From assembly GCA_900555345.1 (NCBI GenBank), contig USKS01000027.1, positions 1 to 11,175 of the forward strand: a stretch of DNA of 11,175 bases, given 5' to 3'. The notes beneath the pieces were generated by a model that ran no database searches, was not told where the DNA came from, and saw nothing but the letters and a program-made list of their open reading frames with translations. Position 1 is the first letter of the stretch. Each line of letters opens with the position of its first letter. Source of the stretch: an uncultured Eubacteriales bacterium (GTDB lineage: Bacteria; Bacillota_A; Clostridia; Oscillospirales; CAG-272). A program made the translations under genes and the position numbers. Shown here in pieces: positions 5,532-11,175 of the stretch.

Positions 5532-6626
5532 TCAGAGATACTTTTTGACTATCTCCTGCATAGCGGGCAATTTCTCGTCCATGTCGGCGATAAGCTTCAG
5601 CTGGTTTCTCGCTCTGTCCTTGTTCTGACCCTCGTAGTGGGTATGGAAGTATACGTCGCCGTTCAGGTAGTCGCCGAGGAAGCGTATGCCCGTTTCAAGC
5701 GTCATAAGATATGCGCCCATGGGCAGACCCATGATCTCGTCGGGCGTCATGGAATCGTGCAGCTGACCTACAAAGCCCTTTACATATGCCTCGAACATAC
5801 CGAGGTCTATGTATACTTTGCTGAGGTCCTTTTCGTCCTCGGGTGCGCTGGAAGCACCGAAGCGGATGGAATCGCCGAAATCGTAAAGCACGCTGCCGGG
5901 CATTACGGTATCAAGGTCGATTATGCAAACGCCGTCGCCGGTCTTTGCGTCCATAAGCACGTTATTGAGCTTTGTATCGTTATGGGTAACGCAAAGCTTG
6001 AATCTGCCGTCGGCAAGGCGGTCGATGATGTACGAGCAAAGGGGCGCCTTTGAAAGGGCAAACTCTATCTCAGGCTGAAGTTCTGCCGCGCGGCCCAGCT
6101 TATCCTCTTTTACGGCTGCCTTGAAATCGTTCATGCGGCTGACCGAATTGTGGAAGTTGGGAATAGTCTCATAAAGAGTTTCTGCGGGATAGTCCGCAAG
6201 CTGGTTGAAGAACTTGCCGAAAGCAACGGCGCTCTTGTAAAACAGCTCCTCGGAGTCGGGGGTGTTATACGAAATAACGTCCTCGATCATAAGATATGCT
6301 CTCCAGTAGCGTCCGTCGGGGTCTACATAGTAGTCGTCGCCGCTCTTGGTCTCGATGATCTTTCTTACTTCTCTGTCGGGGTCGCCGCCGGCAGCCTCTA
6401 TCTTTTTAGCCACATGCAGGCAAACGCCCTTAATATTGGACATAAGCTGAATGGGATCTTTGAAAATATCCGTGTTAACGCGCTGCATTATATATTTGGG
6501 ATTGCCCTCTCCGCAGCTCACAAAATATGTATCATTGATATGACCTGCGTCGCATCTCTGATATTCAACGGGTTCCGCGGCAAAGGCGAAAGCCTTGCCT
6601 GCCTCTTCAATGTACTTTACTGACAT
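5532..6626 (-). CDS. APH-fold sugar kinase, N-acetylhexosamine 1-kinase (NahK)-like
   Basis: This 364-residue protein has the aminoglycoside-phosphotransferase/choline-kinase fold. The catalytic loop is HNDTKLNN (215-222), with Asp217 as base and Asn222 as Mg ligand, followed by IIDLDTVMPG (235-244) holding the metal-binding Asp. An N-terminal INDTYFV segment (30-36) and a YIMQRVN strand (45-51) fit the nucleotide-binding lobe. Bifidobacterial NahK, which phosphorylates GlcNAc/GalNAc at C1 in the lacto-N-biose pathway, is of similar length (about 360) and shares the HNDTKLNN/IDLDT pattern. A role in amino-sugar salvage is therefore likely, though related kinases act on other substrates. GGAGG lies about ten bases before the ATG. 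It is the first gene of the six-gene minus-strand operon, 40 bases ahead of CpsC, with its own strong promoter. Confidence 0.8.
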   Translation of the reverse strand: MSVKYIEEAGKAFAFAAEPVEYQRCDAGHINDTYFVSCGEGNPKYIMQRVNTDIFKDPIQLMSNIKGVCLHVAKKIEAAGGDPDREVRKIIETKSGDDYYVDPDGRYWRAYLMIEDVISYNTPDSEELFYKSAVAFGKFFNQLADYPAETLYETIPNFHNSVSRMNDFKAAVKEDKLGRAAELQPEIEFALSKAPLCSYIIDRLADGRFKLCVTHNDTKLNNVLMDAKTGDGVCIIDLDTVMPGSVLYDFGDSIRFGASSAPEDEKDLSKVYIDLGMFEAYVKGFVGQLHDSMTPDEIMGLPMGAYLMTLETGIRFLGDYLNGDVYFHTHYEGQNKDRARNQLKLIADMDEKLPAMQEIVKKYL

Positions 6627-6644
6627 CTATCCTGATCCTCCGTA

Positions 6645-6659
6645 TACGGCACTGCCGTA
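6645..6659. repeat. Palindromic leader element before the NahK-like gene
   Basis: TACGGC-ACT-GCCGTA forms a perfect 6-bp dyad in the short 5' leader, a few bases before the GGAGG ribosome site at about 6634-6642. It could be an operator or an mRNA hairpin affecting translation. Only symmetry and position support it. Confidence 0.45.
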
Positions 6660-6678
6660 AATTAACATAGTTCATATT

Positions 6679-6708
6679 ATTATACATTCCGAAAAGCTGC
6701 ACTGTCAA
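6679..6708 (-). promoter_or_regulatory. Sigma-A promoter of the six-gene minus operon
   Basis: Minus-strand TTGACA (6703-6708) and TATAAT (6679-6684) are separated by 18 bases and both match consensus. The predicted transcript starts near 6672, about 45 bases before the NahK-like ATG. No other strong promoter was seen within 1806-6626, so it probably serves all six genes. Confidence 0.85.
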
Positions 6709-6720
6709 GGGAATTTGACA
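6703..6720. repeat. TGTCAA-N6-TTGACA dyad over the minus-operon -35
   Basis: A perfect 6-6-6 inverted repeat whose left arm is the minus-strand -35 box and whose right arm lies between the two divergent promoters. It could be an operator, or it could simply reflect a second unused -35-like sequence. Confidence 0.3.
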
Positions 6721-6737
6721 AAATCTTTGTGCCTCTA

Positions 6738-6766
6738 TTGACTTTGCGGCAAAGCAGGGCTATAAT
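6738..6766 (+). promoter_or_regulatory. folT: Sigma-A promoter of the folT-folC operon
   Basis: TTGACT (6738-6743), a 17-base spacer and a perfect TATAAT (6761-6766). Transcription should start around 6773, immediately before the riboswitch P1 stem. It is back-to-back with the minus-operon promoter, with 29 bases between the two -35 boxes. Confidence 0.9.
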
Positions 6767-6775
6767 CTATTTATC

Positions 6776-6877
6776 TTGAAGAGTAAAAGGCTGCGCGTGA
6801 AGTGCCGGCAGAACGGGGAGTTGTCTGTCGGACGATGGCATAATTTGCCGCGGTGCACCCTTTGCATCCCGCTTCAA
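6776..6877 (+). promoter_or_regulatory. Tetrahydrofolate (THF-I) riboswitch aptamer
   Basis: The segment matches the THF riboswitch layout. P1 is TTGAAG (6776-6781) with CTTCAA (6872-6877). AGAGTA follows, as in the family. P2 is 6786-6794 with 6855-6863, nine positions with one C-C mismatch. GCGCGTGAAGTG (6793-6804) follows. P3 is 6805-6812 with 6824-6831, around a loop containing GGGAGTTG. A small stem is at 6837-6840/6846-6849. The signature GCGGTG (6850-6855) and TTTGCATCCCGC (6861-6872) close the fold. THF binding is known to lower expression of folate transport and synthesis genes, and the next gene is folT, which fits exactly. The match is by recall of the family consensus, not a covariance-model search. 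Confidence 0.93.
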
Positions 6878-6894
6878 CGGCTTTTTGAGCTTTG

Positions 6895-6925
6895 CCTCCT
6901 TTGCCGCTGATCACGGGGAAGGAGG
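6895..6925 (+). promoter_or_regulatory. Expression platform: hairpin hiding the folT ribosome site
   Basis: CCTCCTT (6895-6901) is exactly complementary to AAGGAGG (6919-6925), the folT Shine-Dalgarno sequence, so the ribosome site can be closed in a 7-bp stem. The hairpin is followed by ATTTTTT, so it might also act as a terminator. An alternative stem between the 3' arm of P1 (6871-6877) and TTGAGC (6885-6890) could compete with aptamer P1, giving a plausible on/off switch. Confidence 0.7.
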
Positions 6926-6934
6926 ATTTTTTAT

Positions 6935-7579
6935 ATGAAAAAAGAAAACATCAAGAACAACGCAAACGCTGCCGCGCCTGTAAAAGACGAAACGGCAAAA
7001 GCCGCCTGCAAAAAAGCCGCAGCCGGAACGCCGCGCGAAAATATCCGCGGCTTCAAAGGGCTTCGCGCCCTCTGCTTTTCCGCGCTGCTGTGCGCCGCCG
7101 CTGTCGTTATTGCCTATCTGTGCAAAGCGCTCACCATCGGCAACAGCATACGCATAACATTTGAAAATCTGCCTATTATCCTGTGCGGATACGCTTTCGG
7201 TCCCATAGCCGGGCTTCTCTGCGGAGCCTGCGCCGATTTTCTGAACACTGCCGTTTCGCAGTACGGGCTCGGAGGCCTCAACCCTATACTGACCGCGGGC
7301 GCAGCCGTTGTGGGGCTTTGCGCAGGCCTTATGCCGCGAATACTTCCCCGCAGAACGAACGACAGCCTGCGGCTGTGTCTTTCAGTTTTATGCGCGCACG
7401 TAATGGGCAACATGATAGTAAAAAGTCTCGGGCTCTACATATACTATAGGACGCCGCTTGCGGTTCTGGCGATCCGCGTTCCGCTGTATCTTACAATTGC
7501 AGCCGTAGAATTTCTGCTGCTCGGGCTGCTGCTCCGCAGCCGCGGCATCAGAAAAGCGCTCGGGGGGTATCTCAATTGA
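6935..7579 (+). CDS. folT: Folate ECF transporter S component FolT
   Basis: This 214-residue membrane protein has about five to six hydrophobic segments (about 44-63, 77-100, 115-135, 145-170, 178-200). It also has the ECF S-component pattern ITFENLPIILCGYAFGPIAGLLCGACAD (74-101), in which the loop before the glycines contacts substrate. A Lys/Ala-rich, probably disordered N-terminus (1-40) precedes the first helix. FolT binds folates and works with a shared energising module (EcfA, EcfA', EcfT) encoded elsewhere. The THF riboswitch directly upstream and folC directly downstream make folate the likely substrate. The ATG at 6935 has AAGGAGG nine bases upstream. The stop overlaps the folC start by three bases (TTGA). 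Confidence 0.92.
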   Translation: MKKENIKNNANAAAPVKDETAKAACKKAAAGTPRENIRGFKGLRALCFSALLCAAAVVIAYLCKALTIGNSIRITFENLPIILCGYAFGPIAGLLCGACADFLNTAVSQYGLGGLNPILTAGAAVVGLCAGLMPRILPRRTNDSLRLCLSVLCAHVMGNMIVKSLGLYIYYRTPLAVLAIRVPLYLTIAAVEFLLLGLLLRSRGIRKALGGYLN

Positions 7580-8835
7580 CATACGAAGAAGCACTTGAAT
7601 ATATTCACGCCGTTTCCCGCGCGGGCAGCCGCCCCGGGCTTGAAAGGATAAAAAAGCTTTGCGCCCTTGCGAAAAATCCGCAGAAGAAGCTTTGCATCGT
7701 ACATGTCGCGGGCACAAACGGCAAAGGCAGTTTCTGCGCCATGCTGTCCTCTGTTCTGCAAAAGGCGGGACAGCGAGTCGGCACGTTCACCTCGCCGTTT
7801 GTATACAGATTCAACGAAAGAATAGCAGTTGACGGCAAGCCCATATCCGACGAAGAGCTTGCGGACATTATAGGACGGCTGAAGCCGCTTTGCGACTCCA
7901 TGGAGGACACTCCCACGGAGTTTGAGCTTCTCACCGCCGCAGGCTTTCTGTATTTCGCAGAAAAAGTCTGCGACGTCGTTGTACTCGAGGTGGGACTGGG
8001 CGGCAGGCTCGACTCTACTAACGTTATCGACGCGCCGCGCCTTGCGGTCATAAGCGGGATCGCCCTTGACCACACCGCCATTCTGGGGAATACGGCAGAA
8101 GCGATCGCTGCCGAAAAAGCAGGTATCATAAAGCCGGGCAGCACCGTACTGTGCGGAGTTATGCCCAAAGGCGCAGAAGATGTCATCCGCGCCCGCGCGC
8201 AGGCCGCGGGGGACGACTTTTACGTTATGCGCCCGAACGACACGAAAAACGCACATTTTTCCCTTGACGGTTGTACTTTCAAATACAAAAACTGCGCCGA
8301 GCCGTTCACGCTGTCGCTTTGCGGCACATACCAGCCCGCAAACGCGTCTCTTGTTATCCGTGCGGCAGAGCTTTTGAATATTGATGAGAAGTATATACGC
8401 AGCGGACTTGCGGCAGCACGCTGGCCCGCCCGCTTTGAAGTGTTTCGCCGCTCGCCGACGGTCATATTCGACGGCGGTCACAACCCGCAGGGGGTAGACG
8501 CCGCCGTAGAAAGCGCCAAAGCGGTCTCTGGGGGAAAGTATATCATACTGACGGGAGTTATGGCGGACAAGGACTATCGCACCATGGCGCGCACCGTTTC
8601 CGAGATAGCTGCCCAAGTCGTCTGCACCCATCCGGACAATCCCCGCGCGCTTGACGCCGAAGCCCTTGCCGAATGCTATCGTTCAACGGGCACTGCGGCG
8701 CACGCAGAGAGCGATGTTGAATCTGCCGTAAAGAAGGCATTTGCTCTTGCAAAAGAGAAAGGACTGCCGCTTCTGTGTCTCGGCAGTCTGTATATGTACC
8801 GCCAGGTCAGAGACGCGCTTGATATGTGTGAATAA
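7576..8835 (+). CDS. folC: Bifunctional folylpolyglutamate synthase / dihydrofolate synthase
   Basis: This 419-residue protein has the usual length of the Mur-ligase-like FolC family. Motifs in order: VAGTNGKGSF (44-53, ATP P-loop), TSPFVYRFNERI (72-83, the folate-contacting omega region), VVLEVGLGGRLDSTNV (135-150), LDHTAILG (164-171), EKAGIIKPG (180-188) and FDGGHNPQG in the C-terminal domain, where DGAHNP is typical. It adds glutamate to folates using ATP, trapping those taken up by FolT; the family often also makes dihydrofolate from dihydropteroate. The start is TTG at 7576, overlapping the folT stop, with GGGGGG about eight bases before it. Such overlap suggests translational coupling and shared control by the THF riboswitch. 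A terminator follows 55 bases after the stop. Confidence 0.95.
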   Translation: MTYEEALEYIHAVSRAGSRPGLERIKKLCALAKNPQKKLCIVHVAGTNGKGSFCAMLSSVLQKAGQRVGTFTSPFVYRFNERIAVDGKPISDEELADIIGRLKPLCDSMEDTPTEFELLTAAGFLYFAEKVCDVVVLEVGLGGRLDSTNVIDAPRLAVISGIALDHTAILGNTAEAIAAEKAGIIKPGSTVLCGVMPKGAEDVIRARAQAAGDDFYVMRPNDTKNAHFSLDGCTFKYKNCAEPFTLSLCGTYQPANASLVIRAAELLNIDEKYIRSGLAAARWPARFEVFRRSPTVIFDGGHNPQGVDAAVESAKAVSGGKYIILTGVMADKDYRTMARTVSEIAAQVVCTHPDNPRALDAEALAECYRSTGTAAHAESDVESAVKKAFALAKEKGLPLLCLGSLYMYRQVRDALDMCE

Positions 8836-8889
8836 TATGTTATGAAAGTATATCGCCGCCTCTCTGTCGCCGGCGAAACATAAAAAAGG

Positions 8890-8912
8890 AAAAAGCCCCG
8901 ACGGGGCTTTTT
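8890..8912. terminator. Bidirectional intrinsic terminator between folC and metQ
   Basis: AAAAAGCCCC-GAC-GGGGCTTTTT is a perfect 10-bp stem, followed by CTTTTTTA on plus and CCTTTTTTA on minus. It lies between convergent genes ending at 8835 and 8934. Confidence 0.93.
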
Positions 8913-8933
8913 CTTTTTTATGATTATTGCAAC

Positions 8934-9755
8934 TCAGAACAGGGGAACAACTGCGCCCTTGTACTGGGTGTTGATGTACTCGCGTACCTCGTCGCTTTCA
9001 AGAGCGTCGATAAGCGCCTTGATCTTTTCGCTGTTCTCGTTGCCCTCTTTAACTGCGATGATGTTTGCGTACTCGTCCTTGATAGCGCTGGAGTTAGCGT
9101 CCTCAACTGCAAGTGCGTCTGCAACCTTCAGTCCGCCGCCGATAGCGTAGTTACCGTTGATAACGGCAATGTCAACATCCTGGAGAGAAAGAACGGTCTG
9201 TGCTGCCTCTACCTCCTTGATGTCAAGCTCAAGAGGATTTTCAATGATGTCAAGCTTTGTAGCTGCAATGCCTACGCCCTCTTTCAGCTTGATAAGTCCC
9301 TGAGACTCAAGAAGCAGAAGTGCGCGCGCCTCGTTTGTGGTGTCGTTGGGAACTGCGACTACAGCGCCCTTCTGAAGCTTGTCAAGAGAATCGGTCTTGC
9401 CCGCAAAGATCGCGAAAGGCTCATAGTGGAGAGCTGCGACGTTTACAAGGTGTGTGTTGTTCTCTTTGTTGAAATTGTTGAGGTAGTTGATGTGCTGGAA
9501 GTAGTTTGCGTCAAGCTCGCCGCTCTCGGTGGCGGTATTGGGCATTACATAGTCATTGTATACCTTAATTTCAAGGGTGTAGCCCTCTTCTGCAAGCTTA
9601 TCCTTTACCTGCTCGAGTATCTCTGCGTGAGGTGTGGGGGATGCGCCGACTACGATGGTCTTATCTGCATCGTCAGACTTGCCGCAGGAAGAAAACGACA
9701 GGATTGTTGCAGCCGTGAGGATAAGTGCGGCAAAGACAGTTACGAATTTTTTCAT
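8934..9755 (-). CDS. metQ: Methionine ABC transporter substrate-binding lipoprotein
   Basis: This 273-residue MetQ/NlpA-family protein has an export signal (MKKF, then hydrophobic 4-20) ending in FSSC with the lipid-bearing Cys at 24. The -3 residue Phe is atypical for a lipobox. The mature part starts with IVVGASPTPHAEILE (34-48). YNDYVMPNTATESGELDANYFQH (66-88) is also typical of the family, as is the C-terminal YINTQYKGAVVPLF. It captures methionine (D- or L-) outside the membrane for the MetNI pump, encoded just upstream. AAGGAG lies eight bases before the ATG. It is the last gene of the importer operon and probably shares transcripts from beyond the right edge. Confidence 0.95.
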   Translation of the reverse strand: MKKFVTVFAALILTAATILSFSSCGKSDDADKTIVVGASPTPHAEILEQVKDKLAEEGYTLEIKVYNDYVMPNTATESGELDANYFQHINYLNNFNKENNTHLVNVAALHYEPFAIFAGKTDSLDKLQKGAVVAVPNDTTNEARALLLLESQGLIKLKEGVGIAATKLDIIENPLELDIKEVEAAQTVLSLQDVDIAVINGNYAIGGGLKVADALAVEDANSSAIKDEYANIIAVKEGNENSEKIKALIDALESDEVREYINTQYKGAVVPLF

Positions 9756-9789
9756 GGTTTTTTCTCCTTTTAGTTAAAAATTTATAAAT

Positions 9790-9803
9790 AATAAATATTT
9801 ATT
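9790..9803. repeat. AT-only palindrome at the metI/metQ junction
   Basis: AATAAATATTTATT is a perfect 14-base palindrome in the 47-base gap, reaching the metI stop codon. It is fully A/T, so a stable hairpin is unlikely; it may be a flexible spacer or an RNase-sensitive site. Confidence 0.3.
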
Positions 9804-10468
9804 CAGCTTTTGATTCTTTTGTCGGTGCGGGTTGCAACTCGCATACCCAGCTCCTGCAGTATCTGAACGATCACTACGAGCAGCAGCACCGTTATGAGCA
9901 TTACCTTATTGTTGTAGCGGTAATAGCCGTAGTTTATTGCTATGGCACCCAGTCCGCCGCCGCCGACGAAGCCCGCCATCGCGGAGTAACCGAGGATAGT
10001 GGTAACGGCGATAGCCGAGCCCACCAAAAGAGAGGGCTTTGCCTCGGGTATGAGCACCTTGAGTATTATCTGCACGGGCGAGGCACCCATGGACTGCGCC
10101 GCCTCAATAAGTCCGCCGTCAACCTCTTTCAGCGATGACTCTACCATACGCGCCACAAACGGAGCGGCTGCCACAACGAGAGGTACTATCGCGGCGGTCG
10201 AGCCGAGCGTTGTTCCCACCACAAGGCGGGTGAACGGAAGTATCGCCACAAGAAGTATGAGGAACGGCACGCTTCGCAGTACATTTACGATAACGCCAAG
10301 AATGACGTTTACCGGTCTGCTTTTGCAGATACCGTTTTTATCGGTTATGTAAAGTATGATTCCCACGGGGATGCCAAGCACATATGCCATAACGGTCGAC
10401 GTGAGAGTCATGTAAAGCGTTTCCCAAATGCCGTGGAGAAGCTCTGTTATCATTGCCTGACTAAGCAC
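9803..10468 (-). CDS. metI: Methionine ABC transporter permease
   Basis: This 221-residue inner-membrane protein has about five helices. The ABC-permease coupling motif EAAQSMGASPVQIILKVLIP (122-141) docks onto MetN. Family-typical segments include ETLYMTLTSTV (16-26), LRSVPFLILL (64-73) and GYSAMAGFVGGGGLGAIAINYGYYRY (160-185). A longer reading frame opens at 10546, but that part overlaps metN coding sequence. The GTG at 10468 has GAGGAGG nine bases before it and gives the family length (about 217-225), so it is preferred over the longer frame and over the ATG at 10453. The start overlaps the metN stop by eight bases, consistent with coupled translation. Confidence 0.95.
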   Translation of the reverse strand: MLSQAMITELLHGIWETLYMTLTSTVMAYVLGIPVGIILYITDKNGICKSRPVNVILGVIVNVLRSVPFLILLVAILPFTRLVVGTTLGSTAAIVPLVVAAAPFVARMVESSLKEVDGGLIEAAQSMGASPVQIILKVLIPEAKPSLLVGSAIAVTTILGYSAMAGFVGGGGLGAIAINYGYYRYNNKVMLITVLLLVVIVQILQELGMRVATRTDKRIKS

Positions 10469-11175
10469 GGTCAGCCACCTCCTCTTCAAACGGAATATTA
10501 TGCTCGCTGAGCCAATGCAGTGCTCTCTCCGATGCGGTATCGTCATCCGGCAGCTGCAGAAGCATCTGTCCGAATGCCTTGCCGCCGATGTTCTTCGTAT
10601 CGGCGCCCATTATATTTACCGCCGTACGGCAGTCAAGCGAAAGGTTCGAGACTATCGGCTCGAATGAGGACATTCCGTCGAACACTATGCGTATGATCCT
10701 GCCTGTGTTCGAGAACTGAGACGAAGCATTTTTCGGAAGTATCAGATCGCGGGCGATCTCTGATTTTGGAGAGACGAACACATCGCGGACATCGCCGGTT
10801 TCGACGACAACGCCGCCGTCCAGCACCGCCACGCGGTTGCATATCTGCTCCACGACCTTCATTTCGTGGGTTATGACCACAATGGTGACTCCCAGATTTT
10901 TATTTATATCGGAAAGAAGCGAAAGAATGCCCTGCGTTGTGTTGGGGTCGAGAGCGCTTGTCGCCTCGTCGCACAGCAGCACCTCGGGATCGTTTGCAAG
11001 AGCACGGGCTATTGCCACACGCTGCTTCTGACCGCCGGAAAGCTGGCCGGGATACGAATCGTATCTGTCGGAAAGCCCTACGGTATCAAGCAGTTCCCGC
11101 GCTTTTTTCTTTGCCTCCGAGTGAGAAACGCCTGCTATCTCCAAAGGAAAGCATACATTGCCGACAGCCGTTCTC
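10461..11175 (-). CDS. metN: Methionine ABC transporter ATP-binding protein (N-terminus outside window)
   Basis: The frame is open to the right edge; 237 residues are visible and the Walker A part is missing. Seen are RTAVGNVCFPLEIAGV (1-16 of the visible part), the Q-loop-following segment typical of MetN, then the ABC signature LSGGQKQRVAIARAL (45-59), Walker B VLLCDEATSALD (65-76), the D-loop and the switch His103 (ITHEM). From about 155 to 235 comes the C-terminal NIL domain that binds methionine and lets it inhibit its own import when the cell is full. MetN powers MetI. A promoter, and any methionine-sensing leader, would lie beyond the right edge. Confidence 0.96.
   Translation of the reverse strand, partial: RTAVGNVCFPLEIAGVSHSEAKKKARELLDTVGLSDRYDSYPGQLSGGQKQRVAIARALANDPEVLLCDEATSALDPNTTQGILSLLSDINKNLGVTIVVITHEMKVVEQICNRVAVLDGGVVVETGDVRDVFVSPKSEIARDLILPKNASSQFSNTGRIIRIVFDGMSSFEPIVSNLSLDCRTAVNIMGADTKNIGGKAFGQMLLQLPDDDTASERALHWLSEHNIPFEEEVADRA

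Noticed and set aside
7444..8631. 395-residue open frame on the minus strand
   Set aside because: It lies almost wholly antisense to folC, has a low-complexity Arg/Ala-rich product without recognisable motifs and no ribosome site; folC itself is certain.
9756..9802. SAM or methionine riboswitch before metQ
   Set aside because: The gap is only 47 bases and AT-rich with no aptamer; metQ is inside the metNIQ operon.
10469..10546. Longer N-terminus for MetI
   Set aside because: It runs inside metN, is basic and unlike MetI, and the GTG at 10468 has a good ribosome site and gives family length.
11142..11144. metN starting at TTG 11144
   Set aside because: The frame continues upstream with MetN-like sequence to the window edge, and Walker A is still missing, so the true start is outside.

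Overview
The window looks like a chromosomal segment of an anaerobic Clostridia/Oscillospiraceae-type Firmicute, probably a gut organism. This is inferred from near-consensus sigma-A promoters, strong GGAGG-type ribosome sites, frequent TTG/GTG starts, a tetrahydrofolate riboswitch ahead of folT, an AbrB-family regulator with a Cys-rich tail, a Gram-positive CpsB/C/D tyrosine-phosphorylation set, and a clostridial/archaeal-type free-standing glutamate synthase amidotransferase. No mobile element, phage gene, tRNA, rRNA or CRISPR array was seen. Every gene is intact except the two cut by the window edges.

Layout. (1) 1-660, minus: the 5' part of a class II glutamine amidotransferase gene (glutamate synthase type), preceded by a leader with a long hairpin and a perfect-consensus promoter. 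(2) 729-1719: a divergent pair, a DUF218/YdcF-like protein (minus) and a stand-alone PqqD-like protein (plus). A bidirectional terminator at 1772-1797 follows. (3) 1806-6626, minus: a probable six-gene operon read in the order NahK-like sugar kinase, CpsC-like chain-length protein, CpsD-like tyrosine kinase, CpsB-like PHP phosphatase, cytosolic sialidase-like BNR protein, AbrB-family regulator. Its promoter lies at 6679-6708. (4) 6738-8835, plus: a folate operon with promoter, THF riboswitch, folT (ECF transporter substrate-binding component) and folC, closed by a bidirectional terminator at 8890-8912. (5) 8934-11175, minus: the methionine ABC importer metN (cut by the window edge), metI and metQ.

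How the genes work together. The folate operon couples uptake of folates to polyglutamylation and is probably shut down by THF through sequestration of the folT ribosome site. MetN, MetI and MetQ form one methionine importer. CpsB, CpsC and CpsD form the usual phosphorelay that controls polymer length and export in capsule or exopolysaccharide synthesis. Here they sit with an amino-sugar 1-kinase homologue and a sialidase-like protein rather than with glycosyltransferases. This suggests a detached regulatory module linked to amino-sugar metabolism, but that is inference.

The points most worth a second look are the strictly alternating purine-pyrimidine spacer of the amidotransferase promoter with a hairpin at the start of its transcript, the repeat-encoded Tyr/Gly tail of the tyrosine kinase, the composition of the six-gene operon, and the orphan PqqD-like protein. 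Nothing here can be called a new system from sequence alone.
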